This document shows, one piece after another, positions 19,922 to 30,634 of a stretch of DNA of 64,000 bases; position 1 is the first letter of the stretch, and each line of letters begins with the position of its first letter. The DNA lies in the NCBI GenBank assembly GCA_944389125.1, contig CALXLF010000002.1, positions 100,588 through 164,587 on the forward strand, given 5' to 3'. The position numbers and the translations under genes were made by a program. Under the pieces are notes generated by a model. That model did no database searches, was not told the DNA's origin, and saw nothing but the letters and a program-made list of their open reading frames with translations. Source of the DNA: an uncultured Clostridia bacterium (GTDB taxonomy: Bacteria > Bacillota > Clostridia > TANB77 > CAG-508).

Positions 19922-20798
19922 ATGTACAAGTTCGTTGCAATAGATTTAGATGGTACATTATTAAATTCATATGGTCAAATATCTGATAAAACAAAAGAAG
20001 CTATAAAAAAAGCTATTTCAATAGGAACCGAAATTGTTATTGCTTCTCGGGAGAACTATAGATTCTATAAAATCATTTTCAAAAGAACTTGGAATTGATG
20101 ATTATTTAATTTCTGGAAATGGAGCAGCTGTATATGATATAAAAAATGATGAGATAATATATAGTAAATTTTTAAATAAAAATCAAGTTCTTGAAATAGC
20201 AAAAATATGTGAAGAAAATAGTATTCATTATAATGTTTATACTGAAACAGAAATTATTACTAAAAATTTGAGTTATAATGTTTTGTATTATTATAAAGAA
20301 AATTTAAAAAAGCCTGAAGATAAAAGAACATATATTAATATTGTTCCTGATATGATTGAATATATTCAAAATTTAGAAAATGAGCATTTTTTAAAAATTA
20401 CAATTTGTGATGAAGATATAAAAATATTTAATAGTATAATTAAGAAAATAAAAATGCTTGATAAATTTGGAGTTTTAGATGTAGAGTATATGTCTAGAAA
20501 AAAAATAAAAAGCGGAACAGAAGAATTTTTAATAGAGTATTATTATACTGAAATTACAAATGAAAATGTTAATAAATGGAATGCGATAAAATTTTTAATT
20601 GATAAACTTGGAATTAAAAAAGAAGAAGTTATGGCTATTGGAGATAATTTTAATGATAGAGAAATGATTGAAAATGCAGGCTTAGGAATCGTTATGGGAA
20701 ATTCAAATCCATTTATGAAAATTTGTGGAGATATAATAGTTACTGATAATAATTCAGATGGAGTATGTCAAGCTATAGAAAAATATATTTTAAAATAA
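19922..20798 (+). CDS. Cof-type HAD-IIB sugar-phosphate phosphatase, one +1 frame change
   Basis: A haloacid dehalogenase family phosphatase of the Cof subfamily, usually acting on sugar phosphates or flavin phosphates. Motif I AIDLDGTLLNS is at residues 6-16. After residue 42 the frame breaks at TCT-C-GGG (C at 20048). Continuing with GGG gives IVIAS-G-RTIDSIKSF, the conserved (T/S)GR motif II region. The zero frame would meet a TGA about 16 codons later. Motif IV AIGDNFNDREMIENAG is intact near the end. The joined length is about 291 residues, normal for the family. The substrate cannot be inferred. Confidence 0.9.
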
Positions 20799-20991
20799 AA
20801 ATGGCGGAGTTTTGTTTAAAAAAATGCAAAATTTTGCTTATTTTTTTGAGTACGCAATAAGAAAATAACATTTTAATTACTATAATATTAAATTTTTGTA
20901 ACAATGTTGTTTTTTGTTGATAATAGTAAAAAGATGTTGTAAAATTGATTATGATATAAAGAAAAAAATGATATTCAAGGAGGATATAAAT

Positions 20992-21936
20992 ATGGCATCA
21001 AATCCAATACAAAGAAGAGCAAGACAGTCTTTTTTAGTGGGCTTTTTAGTAGCTTTAATAATTATGGCTGTTGTAGTGGTTATTTTATTTATGAGAATTA
21101 ATTCTTTAAATACTGAAAATGCAAGCTTGCAAGATCTTACAACAAGTAACACTAAGACTGTTTATACTTTAGCAAGTGATGTTAAATCAGGTGAAACAAT
21201 TACATCAGATATGCTTATAAGTCAAGATATTCTTACTCAAATAGATGTTACTAATTATCTATCAACTGGAGATTTTTATGATGATGAAGGAAATGAAGTA
21301 GAATGGGTTGCAAAAACTGATTTAGCAGGAGGAGCACCTATATTAAAAGATACAGTATCTACAAGTGATAATGTATTAACAGATGATGAAAGAATTATGG
21401 AATTTAATATGATCGTTTTACCTTCTGAATTACAGAATGGAGATTATATTGATGTTAGATTTTCACTACCAGATGGAACAACTTATATTGTTTTATCTAA
21501 AAAACATGTTGAGCAAACAACAGCAACTGGTGTTTGGATGAAACTAAATGAAGAAGAAATTTTAATGATAAATAGTGCAATTGTTGAAGCTTATCAAATT
21601 ACTGGAGCAAGATTATATGCAGTACAATATACTGAACCAGGTCTTCAAGATTCTGCAATTGAGACATATTCACCTACTCAAGAAGTTATAACACTTATTT
21701 ATAATGATTCTAATATAGTAGAAGAAGCTAGAAATGAATTAACTTCTAAATTAGTTACAAATTATAGTTCTCAAAGAGATGAAATTAATAACTATAAAAC
21801 AGATATGGAAACAGATGAATTAGCATCAAATGTTGAAAGTGGAAATGAACAAGAAAATGAAGCTATTAGTACTGCAAGAGATGAATTTGTAACAGCACTT
21901 GATGGAACAGGTCTTGTTGGATCAGAAAATTACTAA
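20992..21936 (+). CDS. CpaB/RcpC-like SAF-domain pilus assembly protein
   Basis: The ATG at 20992 (MASNPIQRRARQ) follows AAGGAGGATA; the upstream extension lacks a ribosome site. The 314-residue protein has one N-terminal membrane helix (SFLVGFLVALIIMAVVVVIL), a short coil and a SAF domain with the typical ASDVKSGETITSDML wording. CpaB/RcpC proteins sit in the cell envelope and are part of Tad pilus machines; in Gram-positives with no outer-membrane secretin they probably line the channel through the wall. It is the first gene of a run of eleven that ends at 34227. Confidence 0.8.
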   Translation: MASNPIQRRARQSFLVGFLVALIIMAVVVVILFMRINSLNTENASLQDLTTSNTKTVYTLASDVKSGETITSDMLISQDILTQIDVTNYLSTGDFYDDEGNEVEWVAKTDLAGGAPILKDTVSTSDNVLTDDERIMEFNMIVLPSELQNGDYIDVRFSLPDGTTYIVLSKKHVEQTTATGVWMKLNEEEILMINSAIVEAYQITGARLYAVQYTEPGLQDSAIETYSPTQEVITLIYNDSNIVEEARNELTSKLVTNYSSQRDEINNYKTDMETDELASNVESGNEQENEAISTARDEFVTALDGTGLVGSENY

Positions 21937-21973
21937 TTTGTTAATTGATTAATAGAAAGGAAAGTATGGCACA

Positions 21974-22660
21974 ATGAAAAAGACAGCTTTTATGGGAGGA
22001 TATGATAAATCTGATTTAATTATATATATTGCGAAGATTCTTACAGTGTCTGGAAAAAAAGTTTTAATCATTGATACAACATTAATGCAAAAAACTAGGT
22101 ACATTGTGCCAACAATGACACCAGCTCAAAAATATGTTACAACATATGATGGAATTGATATAGCAGTCGGGTTTGATAACATGCAAGATTTGAAAGAATA
22201 TTTTTCTATAGAAGGAGATCTTACTTATGATTTCATCTTAGCAGATATCGACTCTCCTGAAGCTTATATAAATTTTGGATTTAACCAAATTGATTTACAT
22301 TACTTAGTAACAAGTTTTGATGTTTTTTCTCTTCAAAGAGGAGTTAGTGTTTTAAAAGCTTTTAGAGTACCAACTTTAGTTACAAAGGTTCTATTTACAA
22401 GAGATCCAGAATCTGAAGAAAAGGAATATTTAGATTTTGTATCAATGAGTTATAAAGTAAGATGGAACGATGATGTTATATATTTTCCTTTTGAAACTTC
22501 TGATTTATATGCAATATATGCAAATCAAAGATTTTCAAGAGTTAGATTTGATAATTTATCAACTGAATATATGGATTGTTTAGCATTTTTAGCTGAGCAA
22601 ATAAGTGGTTTATCAAAAAGTGATATTAAAAAAGCAATAAAACTTATAGAGAGAGCATAA
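21974..22660 (+). CDS. TadZ/CpaE-like ATPase-fold protein with degenerate P-loop (first copy)
   Basis: The 228-residue protein begins MKKTAFMGGYDKSDLIIYIAK and continues with GKKVLIIDTT and FILADIDSP, the strand layout of MinD/ParA-like proteins. The P-loop that should hold GKGGxGKT is degenerate (GGYDKSD), so ATP hydrolysis is doubtful. In Tad systems TadZ/CpaE localises the machine to the pole. Its place between CpaB and a second similar protein supports that. Start ATG with GAAAGG upstream. Confidence 0.65.
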   Translation: MKKTAFMGGYDKSDLIIYIAKILTVSGKKVLIIDTTLMQKTRYIVPTMTPAQKYVTTYDGIDIAVGFDNMQDLKEYFSIEGDLTYDFILADIDSPEAYINFGFNQIDLHYLVTSFDVFSLQRGVSVLKAFRVPTLVTKVLFTRDPESEEKEYLDFVSMSYKVRWNDDVIYFPFETSDLYAIYANQRFSRVRFDNLSTEYMDCLAFLAEQISGLSKSDIKKAIKLIERA

Positions 22661-22680
22661 AGAAGGGAGAGCAAAATACA

Positions 22681-23514
22681 ATGTCAGTAGTTACATTTTG
22701 GAATGCTTTAGAAAAAGAATGTGGACAGACTTTGTCTGCAATTGCAATTGCAACTTATATGGCTATGGAACATAATTATAGAATTCTACTTATAGATGCA
22801 TGTTTTCATGATAATACTATGGAAAAAGCTTTTTGGAAGAAAAAAGAAAATAAAGCATTAAGAGAATTAACAGGTGGAAAAATTGATATTTCATCTGGAG
22901 CAGAAGGACTAATTAGTGCTGTTGCTAGTAATAAAGCTACTCCTGAGATAATAACAAATTATACAAGAATTGTTTTTAAAAATAGATTAGATGTTTTATT
23001 AGGATTAAAAACTGAAATAAGACATGATCATGAAAAATCAATGATGCTATATAAAGATTTAATTACAACAGCAAATAAATATTATGATATAGTTTTTGTT
23101 GACTTATCAAAAGGAACTAATAGACCAAGTAGTGAAGCTATTTTAAAGATATCAGATGTTGTTTTATATACTATGCCACCAAATTTATTTAATATAGATA
23201 AATATAAAGAATTAAAGGCTAACAAAAACTCTATAGTATCAAAACAAAAAGTTATGCCATTATTAGCAAGAAGTGATGAATCTTCTGGATATAATGTAAA
23301 AAATACAACAAGATATATTAAAGATAGATATACAATTGCTACCATTCCATATAATGTTAGATATATGGAAGCAACAAATGAAGCTAGAACTGCAACATTT
23401 ATGACAAATACAAAACTTTCAAAATCAGCTTTAAGTGTTAACGGAAACTTTTTTGAAGAATTAGATAGAACTTCTCAAATGATAATAGATAAAATCAGAG
23501 AATTAAATAAATAG
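22681..23514 (+). CDS. TadZ/CpaE-like ParA-family protein with degenerate P-loop (second copy)
   Basis: The 277-residue protein has a ParA/MinD-like pattern: SVVTFWNALEKECGQTLSAI in place of the P-loop, YRILLIDACF as motif A', and DIVFVDLSKG as Walker B. The lysine of Walker A is replaced (ECGQT), so it may be a non-hydrolysing scaffold. It sits 20 bases after the first TadZ-like gene and 26 before cpaF. Pairing of two degenerate TadZ-like proteins is unusual. Confidence 0.68.
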   Translation: MSVVTFWNALEKECGQTLSAIAIATYMAMEHNYRILLIDACFHDNTMEKAFWKKKENKALRELTGGKIDISSGAEGLISAVASNKATPEIITNYTRIVFKNRLDVLLGLKTEIRHDHEKSMMLYKDLITTANKYYDIVFVDLSKGTNRPSSEAILKISDVVLYTMPPNLFNIDKYKELKANKNSIVSKQKVMPLLARSDESSGYNVKNTTRYIKDRYTIATIPYNVRYMEATNEARTATFMTNTKLSKSALSVNGNFFEELDRTSQMIIDKIRELNK

Positions 23515-23540
23515 ATGAGAAAAATGGAGGGCCATTTATA

Positions 23541-25807
23541 ATGAATATTGCTAATTTAATGCTAATGTTTGTAGTACTTGTAGTTATTATAGTATTTATA
23601 GTACGTTCGATTAAAAAGAATAAAGAAGAAGCAGTAGAAGAACCGGTTGAAGTAGATGATAAAACTTATACCTTAGATAAGATGATAAAATTCGTAAAAA
23701 AGAGACTAGATGAAATTACCAAAATCAACCTATATGATATTGGTCTTTCAGAAGAAGAATTAAAGAGAAGAAAAGCAAAAAAATATGAATTAAAAAAGGC
23801 CTTAAAAGGTTGTACATATGGTGACGTTAATGATAAAAAATATGTTAAAGAATTAATATATGATTTATTATCAAAAGAATATGGAGTTGATGAAGTTAAT
23901 ATTTCAAAAGCGATTCCTTTTGATGTTCCTTCTCTTTTAACAGCACAAGACAAATTTGATATTTTAATACATGAATATAAAAAGACTTTTTCATATGAGG
24001 CTTTAACAGAATTAATTAAAAAATACAATTTAGCAGCATTAAAACTAGTTCCAGGTTCTACAAAACCTTGCTATGTTATTACTTCAGATGAAATTGATAT
24101 GATTTATGATAAAGAAAACTTAAATCTTAGTTTTGCAGATAAACTAGAAGTTGTTGTTCAAAGAATTTATCAACAATATAAAGGTTATAGTAGTATAGAT
24201 GAAATAAGAGATATGAATATTGATGGTGTATCTGGACGGAGTTTCTGGTTTACCAGAAAGCTTCTTAAGCCAAGTTGCACAAACAGATGGCGATTATTTA
24301 AAACAAGCCATGGAAGCAAAAGTACCAAGAGCATGTGATTCAATTTGGATATTTTTCCAAGGTAAATCTATAAGATTAGAGTTCTTATCTTTTGGAACTG
24401 AAAGTGAATTAAAAAGAGTATGTCAAAATATATATAAATATAATAATCCAGGTCAGTTATCTGATACAAATGGTTATAAAATTAATGAAATGAAAGATGG
24501 TTCTCGTGTCGTTGTTTTAAGACCATCAATGTCTGAGACTTGGGCATTCTTCGTAAGAAAATTCGATACTAAGAAAGCTACACTTGAGCAAATAGTAAGA
24601 TTTGAAGGAAAAGAAGAAGCAATAGAACTTTTAAGATTCTTAGTTAAAGGAGCAAGAATTATAGCCCTTACTGGTGAGCAGGGTTGTCGGAAAAACAACA
24701 ATGCTTATGGCTATAATTGAAAGTATTTATGAAACGATGAACCTTAGAATTCAGGAAACTGCTTTCGAGCTTCACTTAAGAAAAATATATCCAACTAGAA
24801 ATATTTTATCATTACGTGAAACAGAAACAGTTTCTGGTCAGGAAGGTTTGGACGTTCAGAAGAAAACTGATGGTACAGTTAATATCATCGGTGAGGTTGC
24901 AACTGATCCCGTTGCTGCATGGATGATTCAGGCAGCCCAAGTTGCTTCTAAATTTACATTATTTACTCACCACGCTAAAACTTTTCCAAACTTAGTTACA
25001 GCACTTCGTAACTCAATGCTTAGAACTGGTGTATTCAATAATGAGAGAACTGCAGAAGAGCAGGTTGTTCAAGTATTAAACTTTGATATTCACTTAGTTA
25101 AAGACTTTAGAGGACGTCGTTACATAGAAAGAGTTACAGAATGTATACCAATTGAGGAAAAAAATGAATATACTTTTGATCATAGAAAAGAAAAAACTTT
25201 AGAAGGAAAATTTGATAAATTTTTTGATAATGCTACAATATTCTTCTCAAAAACAACAAATCATGAGTTATATAAATATCAAAATGTACTAGAATTTGTT
25301 GATGATAAATATGTTTTATCAAATCCTATCTCTGAAAATAATATTAGAGAGATGAGATTAAATATGAATGAAACAGATCAAATTGCTTTTGACAAATTCT
25401 TGGAAAGAAATTGGGGAATTAAACCTCCAGCAAATACACCTTATGATGAAGGAGATGAAGATCCTATTATCGATTTAAGTAAACTTCATGAAGAAAGAGA
25501 AAAAATAAGGAGTAGAAATTACAGAAATATGCCATCGGTAGATAATCCAGCAGAGCCTATTTCTGAAGAAAATAATATTTCTTATAATGTAGAAAAAGAA
25601 CCACAAAATTCTCAACCTCAAAAGAGAATAATAAGAAATATTAATCCAAAAGAAAGAGCAAAAGAAGAAGTAGTTGATAATGACACAAGCAAAAATACAA
25701 AACCAAATGAAGAAACAGTAAAACCAAAAATTAGAAATCAACTATTAGGTGGATTAGACGTTAACTTTGATTTTGGTGATGATGACGACGATGATAATAA
25801 TAAATAA
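23541..25807 (+). CDS. CpaF/TadA-type secretion ATPase with N-terminal membrane anchor, two +1 frame changes
   Basis: The motor ATPase of a Tad-type machine. The joined protein is about 754 residues, longer than the usual 400-500, because of an N-terminal membrane helix (LMLMFVVLVVIIVFIV) and a disordered acidic C-terminal tail ending in poly-Asp. Break 1 follows residue 232 at GGA-C-GGA (C at 24237), giving DGVSG-G-VSGLPESF. Break 2 follows residue 382 at TGT-C-GGA (C at 24688), giving TGEQGC-G-KTTMLMAI, the Walker A loop itself. Without the second shift there would be no ATP site. Walker B and His box follow (VNIIGEVATD, FTHHAKTFPN). The shift sites are at conserved glycines. Confidence 0.9.
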
Positions 25808-25843
25808 AAATAATTAAAGACAGGAGGTGAGCTACGTAATACA

Positions 25844-27922
25844 ATGGATTCAGAAAATTTTCTAAAATATTTTGTAATTATTATTGGTGCAATTTTTGCA
25901 ATTATAGTTTTTGCATATATGCAACTTAGAAAAAAGATGATGGGAAAGAACACAAAATATGTAGCCCAACTTACTGAAGGTACAAAATCAAGTGCTTTTA
26001 GTATGGAGATTTTCTATCAGAAATTTTATATACAAGTTACTAGAATACCTTTCTTAAAAAGATATGCCTTAAAACTTAGAAGAAGATTAGAGATTATAAA
26101 TCTTGAAGATGAATATTTAACTAGAAAACAAACAGCACAAATTATGTTAAAAGGAATTATTTTATTAATTCCATTAACAGTTATCATAATTTTATTAACA
26201 TCTGATGATATAGTTTTATTATTTGCGTTACTTTTATTTGAAATATTTTTTGTTGAGACTTATATGGAAGGTCATGTTGATAAAATAGATAATAAATTAT
26301 TAAAAGAACAAATTGATATGTTCGCAGAAATGAGACATGCTTTTCATGAGAGCAATATGGTTGAAGAAGCCGTTTATGATGTAGCTCAAAATGATGAGTT
26401 AGATGTTTCAAGACAGGCAGAGAAAATTTATGAAATTTTAATTTCTGATGATCCAGAAACAGAACTTGAAAAATATTATGATATAGCACCAAATAGCTAT
26501 TTAAAAGAGTTTGCTGGTATATCATATTTAACTAAAGAGTTTGGTGATAGAAAAGATAAAGATGGCGCATCTTTATATCTTAAAAACTTAAATAATATAA
26601 CACAAGAAATGCAAATTGAAATATTAAAAAGAGATAAATTAGATTATACATTCCAAAGTTTGTCAATGATTGCTATAGTACCAGTTTTATTTATAAATGC
26701 AATAAAAGCATGGGCAACTAGTCAATTCTCATTTACGAAGTCTTTTTATGATGGTACAGGAGGATTTTATGTACAAGTTGCACTTTTAATTCTAACAGTA
26801 ATTTGTTATATATTAGTTAGAAAATTAAAAGATAATGGTGGAGCAAACGTAGCTCAAAATGTTGAAAATCCTTGGCAAGCAAAATTATATAAGAAACCAA
26901 AAGTAAAGAAATTTGTTGATTTATTTGTTCCTAAAGATGGAACAAGAGAATATAGAAAAGTAACTACTCTATTAAAAGAGTCAGCTTCAAAACTGAAGTT
27001 AGAATGGTTTTATATGAATAAATTGGCAGTTGCATTTATTGCACTAATAGTTGCTTTATTAGTATTTATATTAGGGCATAAGATGACTGTAAATTATATT
27101 TATACAAATCCAACATCAGATTATGATTTAATGGGCTCTATGACTGAAAAAGAAGAAGAAGAAGCTATACTTGTTACAGAACAGGATAATCAGTTTATAA
27201 AAGAGCATTTAGCTGAAACTGATTTGACTCAAGATTTGATGGAAAAATATTTATCAGAAGATGATTTATATGCTGGTGAATCAGAAGAAGTTATAGAAGA
27301 AGATGCAGCAAGAATTTTAGAAAAAATTCAAACAATACAAAGCGCATATTTAAAATGGTATGAATTGTTAATTGCTTGTATTGTAGGACTTATATCTTAT
27401 AATGGACCAAACTGGCTTCTAATGTTCCAAAAGAAAATGAGACAACTAGAGATGGAAAACGAGGTTATGCAATTCCAGACTATTATATTAATGCTTATGA
27501 AGATTGAAAGGGTTAATGTTGAAATGATTCTAGAATGGTTAGAGCGTTATTCTAATATATTTAGAGACCCTATTTCAAGATGTGTTAATAACTATGAATC
27601 AGGACCATGGGAAGCTTTAGAAGAATTGAAAAATGAACTTGCTTTTCCTCAAATGATTCGAATAGTTGAGAGTTTGCAAGCAGCTGTTGAACAGATTCCA
27701 ATTAGAGAAGCTTTTGATGAGCTAGATACAGAAAGAGCTTATTATCAAGAAAAGAGAAAAGAATCAAATGAAATTTTAATTTCAAGAAAATCTATGATAG
27801 GAAAAGTATGTGGTTTTGCACCTATGGTTGTTCTATTTGTTGGATATTTAATTATTCCACTATGCTTAATAGGTATGACATCAATGACAGAAGCATTTGA
27901 TCAAATGCAAGGTATGACATAA
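25844..27922 (+). CDS. Fused TadB-TadC inner-membrane platform protein
   Basis: A 692-residue membrane protein with two type II secretion F-like halves. The first has an N-terminal helix (FVIIIGAIFAIIVFAYM), two helices near residues 100-145 and a cytoplasmic domain with FAEMRHAFHES. The second has helices near 390, 510 and 670 and a cytoplasmic domain with FQTIILMLMKIERVN. In most Tad systems these are separate proteins, TadB and TadC; here a single reading frame covers both. It would form the platform driven by CpaF, which ends 36 bases upstream. Confidence 0.8.
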   Translation: MDSENFLKYFVIIIGAIFAIIVFAYMQLRKKMMGKNTKYVAQLTEGTKSSAFSMEIFYQKFYIQVTRIPFLKRYALKLRRRLEIINLEDEYLTRKQTAQIMLKGIILLIPLTVIIILLTSDDIVLLFALLLFEIFFVETYMEGHVDKIDNKLLKEQIDMFAEMRHAFHESNMVEEAVYDVAQNDELDVSRQAEKIYEILISDDPETELEKYYDIAPNSYLKEFAGISYLTKEFGDRKDKDGASLYLKNLNNITQEMQIEILKRDKLDYTFQSLSMIAIVPVLFINAIKAWATSQFSFTKSFYDGTGGFYVQVALLILTVICYILVRKLKDNGGANVAQNVENPWQAKLYKKPKVKKFVDLFVPKDGTREYRKVTTLLKESASKLKLEWFYMNKLAVAFIALIVALLVFILGHKMTVNYIYTNPTSDYDLMGSMTEKEEEEAILVTEQDNQFIKEHLAETDLTQDLMEKYLSEDDLYAGESEEVIEEDAARILEKIQTIQSAYLKWYELLIACIVGLISYNGPNWLLMFQKKMRQLEMENEVMQFQTIILMLMKIERVNVEMILEWLERYSNIFRDPISRCVNNYESGPWEALEELKNELAFPQMIRIVESLQAAVEQIPIREAFDELDTERAYYQEKRKESNEILISRKSMIGKVCGFAPMVVLFVGYLIIPLCLIGMTSMTEAFDQMQGMT

Positions 27923-27943
27923 AAAGGAAAGGAATAAAAAAAC

Positions 27944-28831
27944 ATGGAGAATGTTTCATATGCTCTTAAGATCGCAGGCGCTACTCTGATTGCAGTATTG
28001 GTAATTGCTCTTATAGTAATTGTTTTTCAGAGCTTAAAATCATACCAGCAATCACAAGAAGATGCTGTTACAAGAGAGAATATGTCTGAATTTAATACAA
28101 CATTTGAGGTTTATAATAAATCATTAATGTATGGAACTGATGTACTTTCATGTTTAAATCAAGCAGAAAGTAATAATCAAAAATATGTTTATAATGTTTA
28201 TTATGGCGAAGATAATTCTAATATTACATATGCACAGAGAATGGAACTTATGGTTCAGGTAAATGTAACTTTAAAAACACCGGTACAAGAAGAAATTAAG
28301 GTGTATCATAGAAGTGATTTAACAGGAGGAATCACTCAAACAGCTAATAGTGAGTCATATAATTTTAAACCATTTTCTAATTCTAAAGGATTTAAATTAC
28401 CTCAAGTTACATTTTACTATTTCACAGGGACTCAAACATCAAATAGTGATGTTGTACAAAATGTAAGAAGTTATAATAATATTTTATGGGATGGTGCTAA
28501 TACTTTATCAACAAGTCAACTAAAAGGTGGAAGTTATAATACTAATATGGGTGCAGACACTTATAGCTTAGTTGCAAATAGTACTGAAGAGTCTAAAGAA
28601 ACAGGTATGTTAATAGCGCTTCTATCAACTGTAACTGAAGTTGAACAAACTATTTATAATGATAGTTATACAGGAACTGGATATGAAGGTTCAAATGCTT
28701 GGTATAGCGCAACATGGATAACAGCAGCATATAATTTTAAAACTAAAAAATTTAAATGCACAGATATTTCATATAGTGAATCAGGATATGTTAATTCATT
28801 ATCATTTGAAGAAGTAATAAACGATGATTAA
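27944..28831 (+). CDS. MENVS-type pseudopilin-like protein 1
   Basis: A 295-residue protein with an N-terminal hydrophobic helix directly after MENVSYALKIAG (about residues 8-30, ATLIAVLVIALIVIVFQSLK), followed by a Ser/Asn/Thr-rich outer domain. The helix begins so close to the start that it resembles a pilin, not a signal peptide. It is the first of four proteins in the locus beginning MEN[AV]S. No recognised prepilin peptidase gene is in the window. ATG with AGGAAAGG upstream, 21 bases after the TadBC fusion. Confidence 0.7.
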   Translation: MENVSYALKIAGATLIAVLVIALIVIVFQSLKSYQQSQEDAVTRENMSEFNTTFEVYNKSLMYGTDVLSCLNQAESNNQKYVYNVYYGEDNSNITYAQRMELMVQVNVTLKTPVQEEIKVYHRSDLTGGITQTANSESYNFKPFSNSKGFKLPQVTFYYFTGTQTSNSDVVQNVRSYNNILWDGANTLSTSQLKGGSYNTNMGADTYSLVANSTEESKETGMLIALLSTVTEVEQTIYNDSYTGTGYEGSNAWYSATWITAAYNFKTKKFKCTDISYSESGYVNSLSFEEVINDD

Positions 28832-28848
28832 TTTAGGAGGAAGGAAGA

Positions 28849-29577
28849 ATGGAAAATGCATCAAAAGCATTGATTTTTGCTGCTAGTATATTAATTTCAG
28901 TAATGATAATTGCAGTTGCCGTGTATATTTTTCAAAAAGGTCAAAATCTTTCTAATACAGCACATTCCAGATCTGAAACAGCTGAAATTCAATCTTTTAA
29001 TGCACAATTTACTTCATATGAAACAGTTTGGCCTTATGGAAATACATTTTCAGATGAAAATGCAAGATTTGTTGCATCAAGTAATTTAAATACAATATCA
29101 GATGTTATATCTGCAGCAAATTTAGCTTCTAGCGTAAATTATCAAAATAATTATGGATATGGTTATTATGAATCAAGAGGAGGATATGTTGAGACAATAA
29201 ATGCAGTAGAAGTTATAATAGATATGTCATCTAATACTCCAGATGGATTAAAAAAATATTATTTGATTGAGCCAAATCAAAATGTAAAATCTGATCACAT
29301 TTATGGAATAGATAATATTTCAAATACGACTCTTGCAGCAGAAGCAAGATCAACTAGAATAAGTAATTTTTCATCAGGTTTTTCATCATATGAAGATACA
29401 AAATGTAACACACTTTTAGAAAAATTAAATGAAACTAAATTAGTTGTGCATAATAATTCTAATTATACTTTATATAGGTATTATTTTGAAGGAGAATATG
29501 AAATAAATGATCAATCTGGTTTAGTAGATTCTATAAAATTTACTTTAGTTTGTGATACTGGTTTTGACAGTTTATAA
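28849..29577 (+). CDS. MENAS-type pseudopilin-like protein 2
   Basis: A 242-residue protein starting MENASKALIFAASILISVMI, then a single hydrophobic helix to about residue 28 and an extracellular-type domain rich in Ser/Asn/Tyr. Same N-terminal plan as 27944-28831 and 30144-30599. The conserved MENASKAL with hydrophobic core is a shared sorting or assembly signal. AGGAGGAAGG precedes the ATG. Confidence 0.7.
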   Translation: MENASKALIFAASILISVMIIAVAVYIFQKGQNLSNTAHSRSETAEIQSFNAQFTSYETVWPYGNTFSDENARFVASSNLNTISDVISAANLASSVNYQNNYGYGYYESRGGYVETINAVEVIIDMSSNTPDGLKKYYLIEPNQNVKSDHIYGIDNISNTTLAAEARSTRISNFSSGFSSYEDTKCNTLLEKLNETKLVVHNNSNYTLYRYYFEGEYEINDQSGLVDSIKFTLVCDTGFDSL

Positions 29578-29639
29578 ATTTTTTCGACTTAATAATTGAA
29601 AAAAATATATATTTATATTATAATTAAAAGGGATTGATA

Positions 29640-30071
29640 ATGAAAAAAAATATTGTAATTATATTAGTTTTATTAATGGTTGCTTTAGCTGTTTTTGCAA
29701 TATGGTTTTCTCAAGCATCAGCAGATAGAAAAAAAGTGACAGATTATAATTTAGAATATGAAAGTTTATATAAAGATAAGCAAATAAATGGCGTTGATTT
29801 AACAACTATTATTAATAAAGCTATAGATAATAATGAAAAATATTCTGTAAAAAAAGATGAAAAAAATGTCTATATTGATGATGGAACATATTATACTGAA
29901 GTTTATGTTAAATTAAAAGATGACGGAGAAACTTATTTAATGGAGGCAATTGAACAAGTTGGTCTTTCTGAGTTTACAAGACTTTATGGTTCTATGAATT
30001 TTGAATGTACTTCTACAGAATATCATGAAAATGGTAGAATTTCAAAATTAACTTTTGAAATAATAAATTAG
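29640..30071 (+). CDS. Small membrane-anchored protein within the pilus locus
   Basis: The ATG at 29640 has AAAAGGGA upstream; the alternative TTG six bases earlier has weaker spacing. The 143-residue product has one N-terminal hydrophobic helix (NIVIILVLLMVALAVFAIWF) and an outer domain. It does not start with MENAS, so it is a different class from its neighbours. Probably a minor pilin or assembly factor of the Tad-like system. Confidence 0.6.
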   Translation: MKKNIVIILVLLMVALAVFAIWFSQASADRKKVTDYNLEYESLYKDKQINGVDLTTIINKAIDNNEKYSVKKDEKNVYIDDGTYYTEVYVKLKDDGETYLMEAIEQVGLSEFTRLYGSMNFECTSTEYHENGRISKLTFEIIN

Positions 30072-30143
30072 TCTTTAATGTTTATATCTATAAAAAGGTA
30101 TATAATTTTATAAAAAAATAAAAAAACTAAGGAGGAAGAAAAT

Positions 30144-30599
30144 ATGGAGAATGCTTCAAAAGCTTTAATTATTGCAGGTGCAATATTACTATCAATTTTG
30201 ATTATAGCTCTTGGTATATTTATTTTTAACCAAGCTAAAGGTGCTATAAATACTAATACATTGGACTCAACAACATTATCAACATTTAATAGCCCAATTG
30301 AAAGTTATGAAGGAGAGGCTAAATTAGGAAGTAACCTAAGAAGTTTAATGGGTACTTTAATTACTAATGCTGCTTCTAATGAAGGTGCTGCAGAATATTT
30401 ACCAAGTGTAACTTTAGACGGCGGTGCCGGTGGAGGTAATGGTCAAGCAAATGGTGGCGACCCAGCAGCTTCTAATGGACAAGAGTATATTAATCAATTA
30501 AAAGATGTAAGAGCTTTATTAGTTAATTCACATAACTATTCAGTTGATTTAGGATATGGTGATTCAGGACTTGTAAATCAAATTACAATTACATACTAA
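30144..30599 (+). CDS. MENAS-type pseudopilin-like protein 3
   Basis: A 151-residue protein starting MENASKALIIAGAILLSIL, hydrophobic to about residue 27, then a Gly/Ala/Asn-rich outer part with the glycine tract DGGAGGGNGQANGGD near residue 93. It is the shortest of the MEN-type proteins and the best candidate for the major pilin subunit. AAGGAGGAAG precedes the ATG. CGG trinucleotides in the tract are out of frame (GAC-GGC-GGT, GCC-GGT) and do not shift. Confidence 0.68.
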   Translation: MENASKALIIAGAILLSILIIALGIFIFNQAKGAINTNTLDSTTLSTFNSPIESYEGEAKLGSNLRSLMGTLITNAASNEGAAEYLPSVTLDGGAGGGNGQANGGDPAASNGQEYINQLKDVRALLVNSHNYSVDLGYGDSGLVNQITITY

Positions 30600-30634
30600 T
30601 ATCAATAAAAAATTTGTAAGGAGAGGTAGGTATT

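Noticed and set aside
30380..30480. Glycine tract of MENAS protein 3 as further C-GGN shift sites
   Set aside because: GAC-GGC-GGT and GCC-GGT-GGA are ordinary in-frame codons; the CGG triplets are out of frame and the ORF is continuous.
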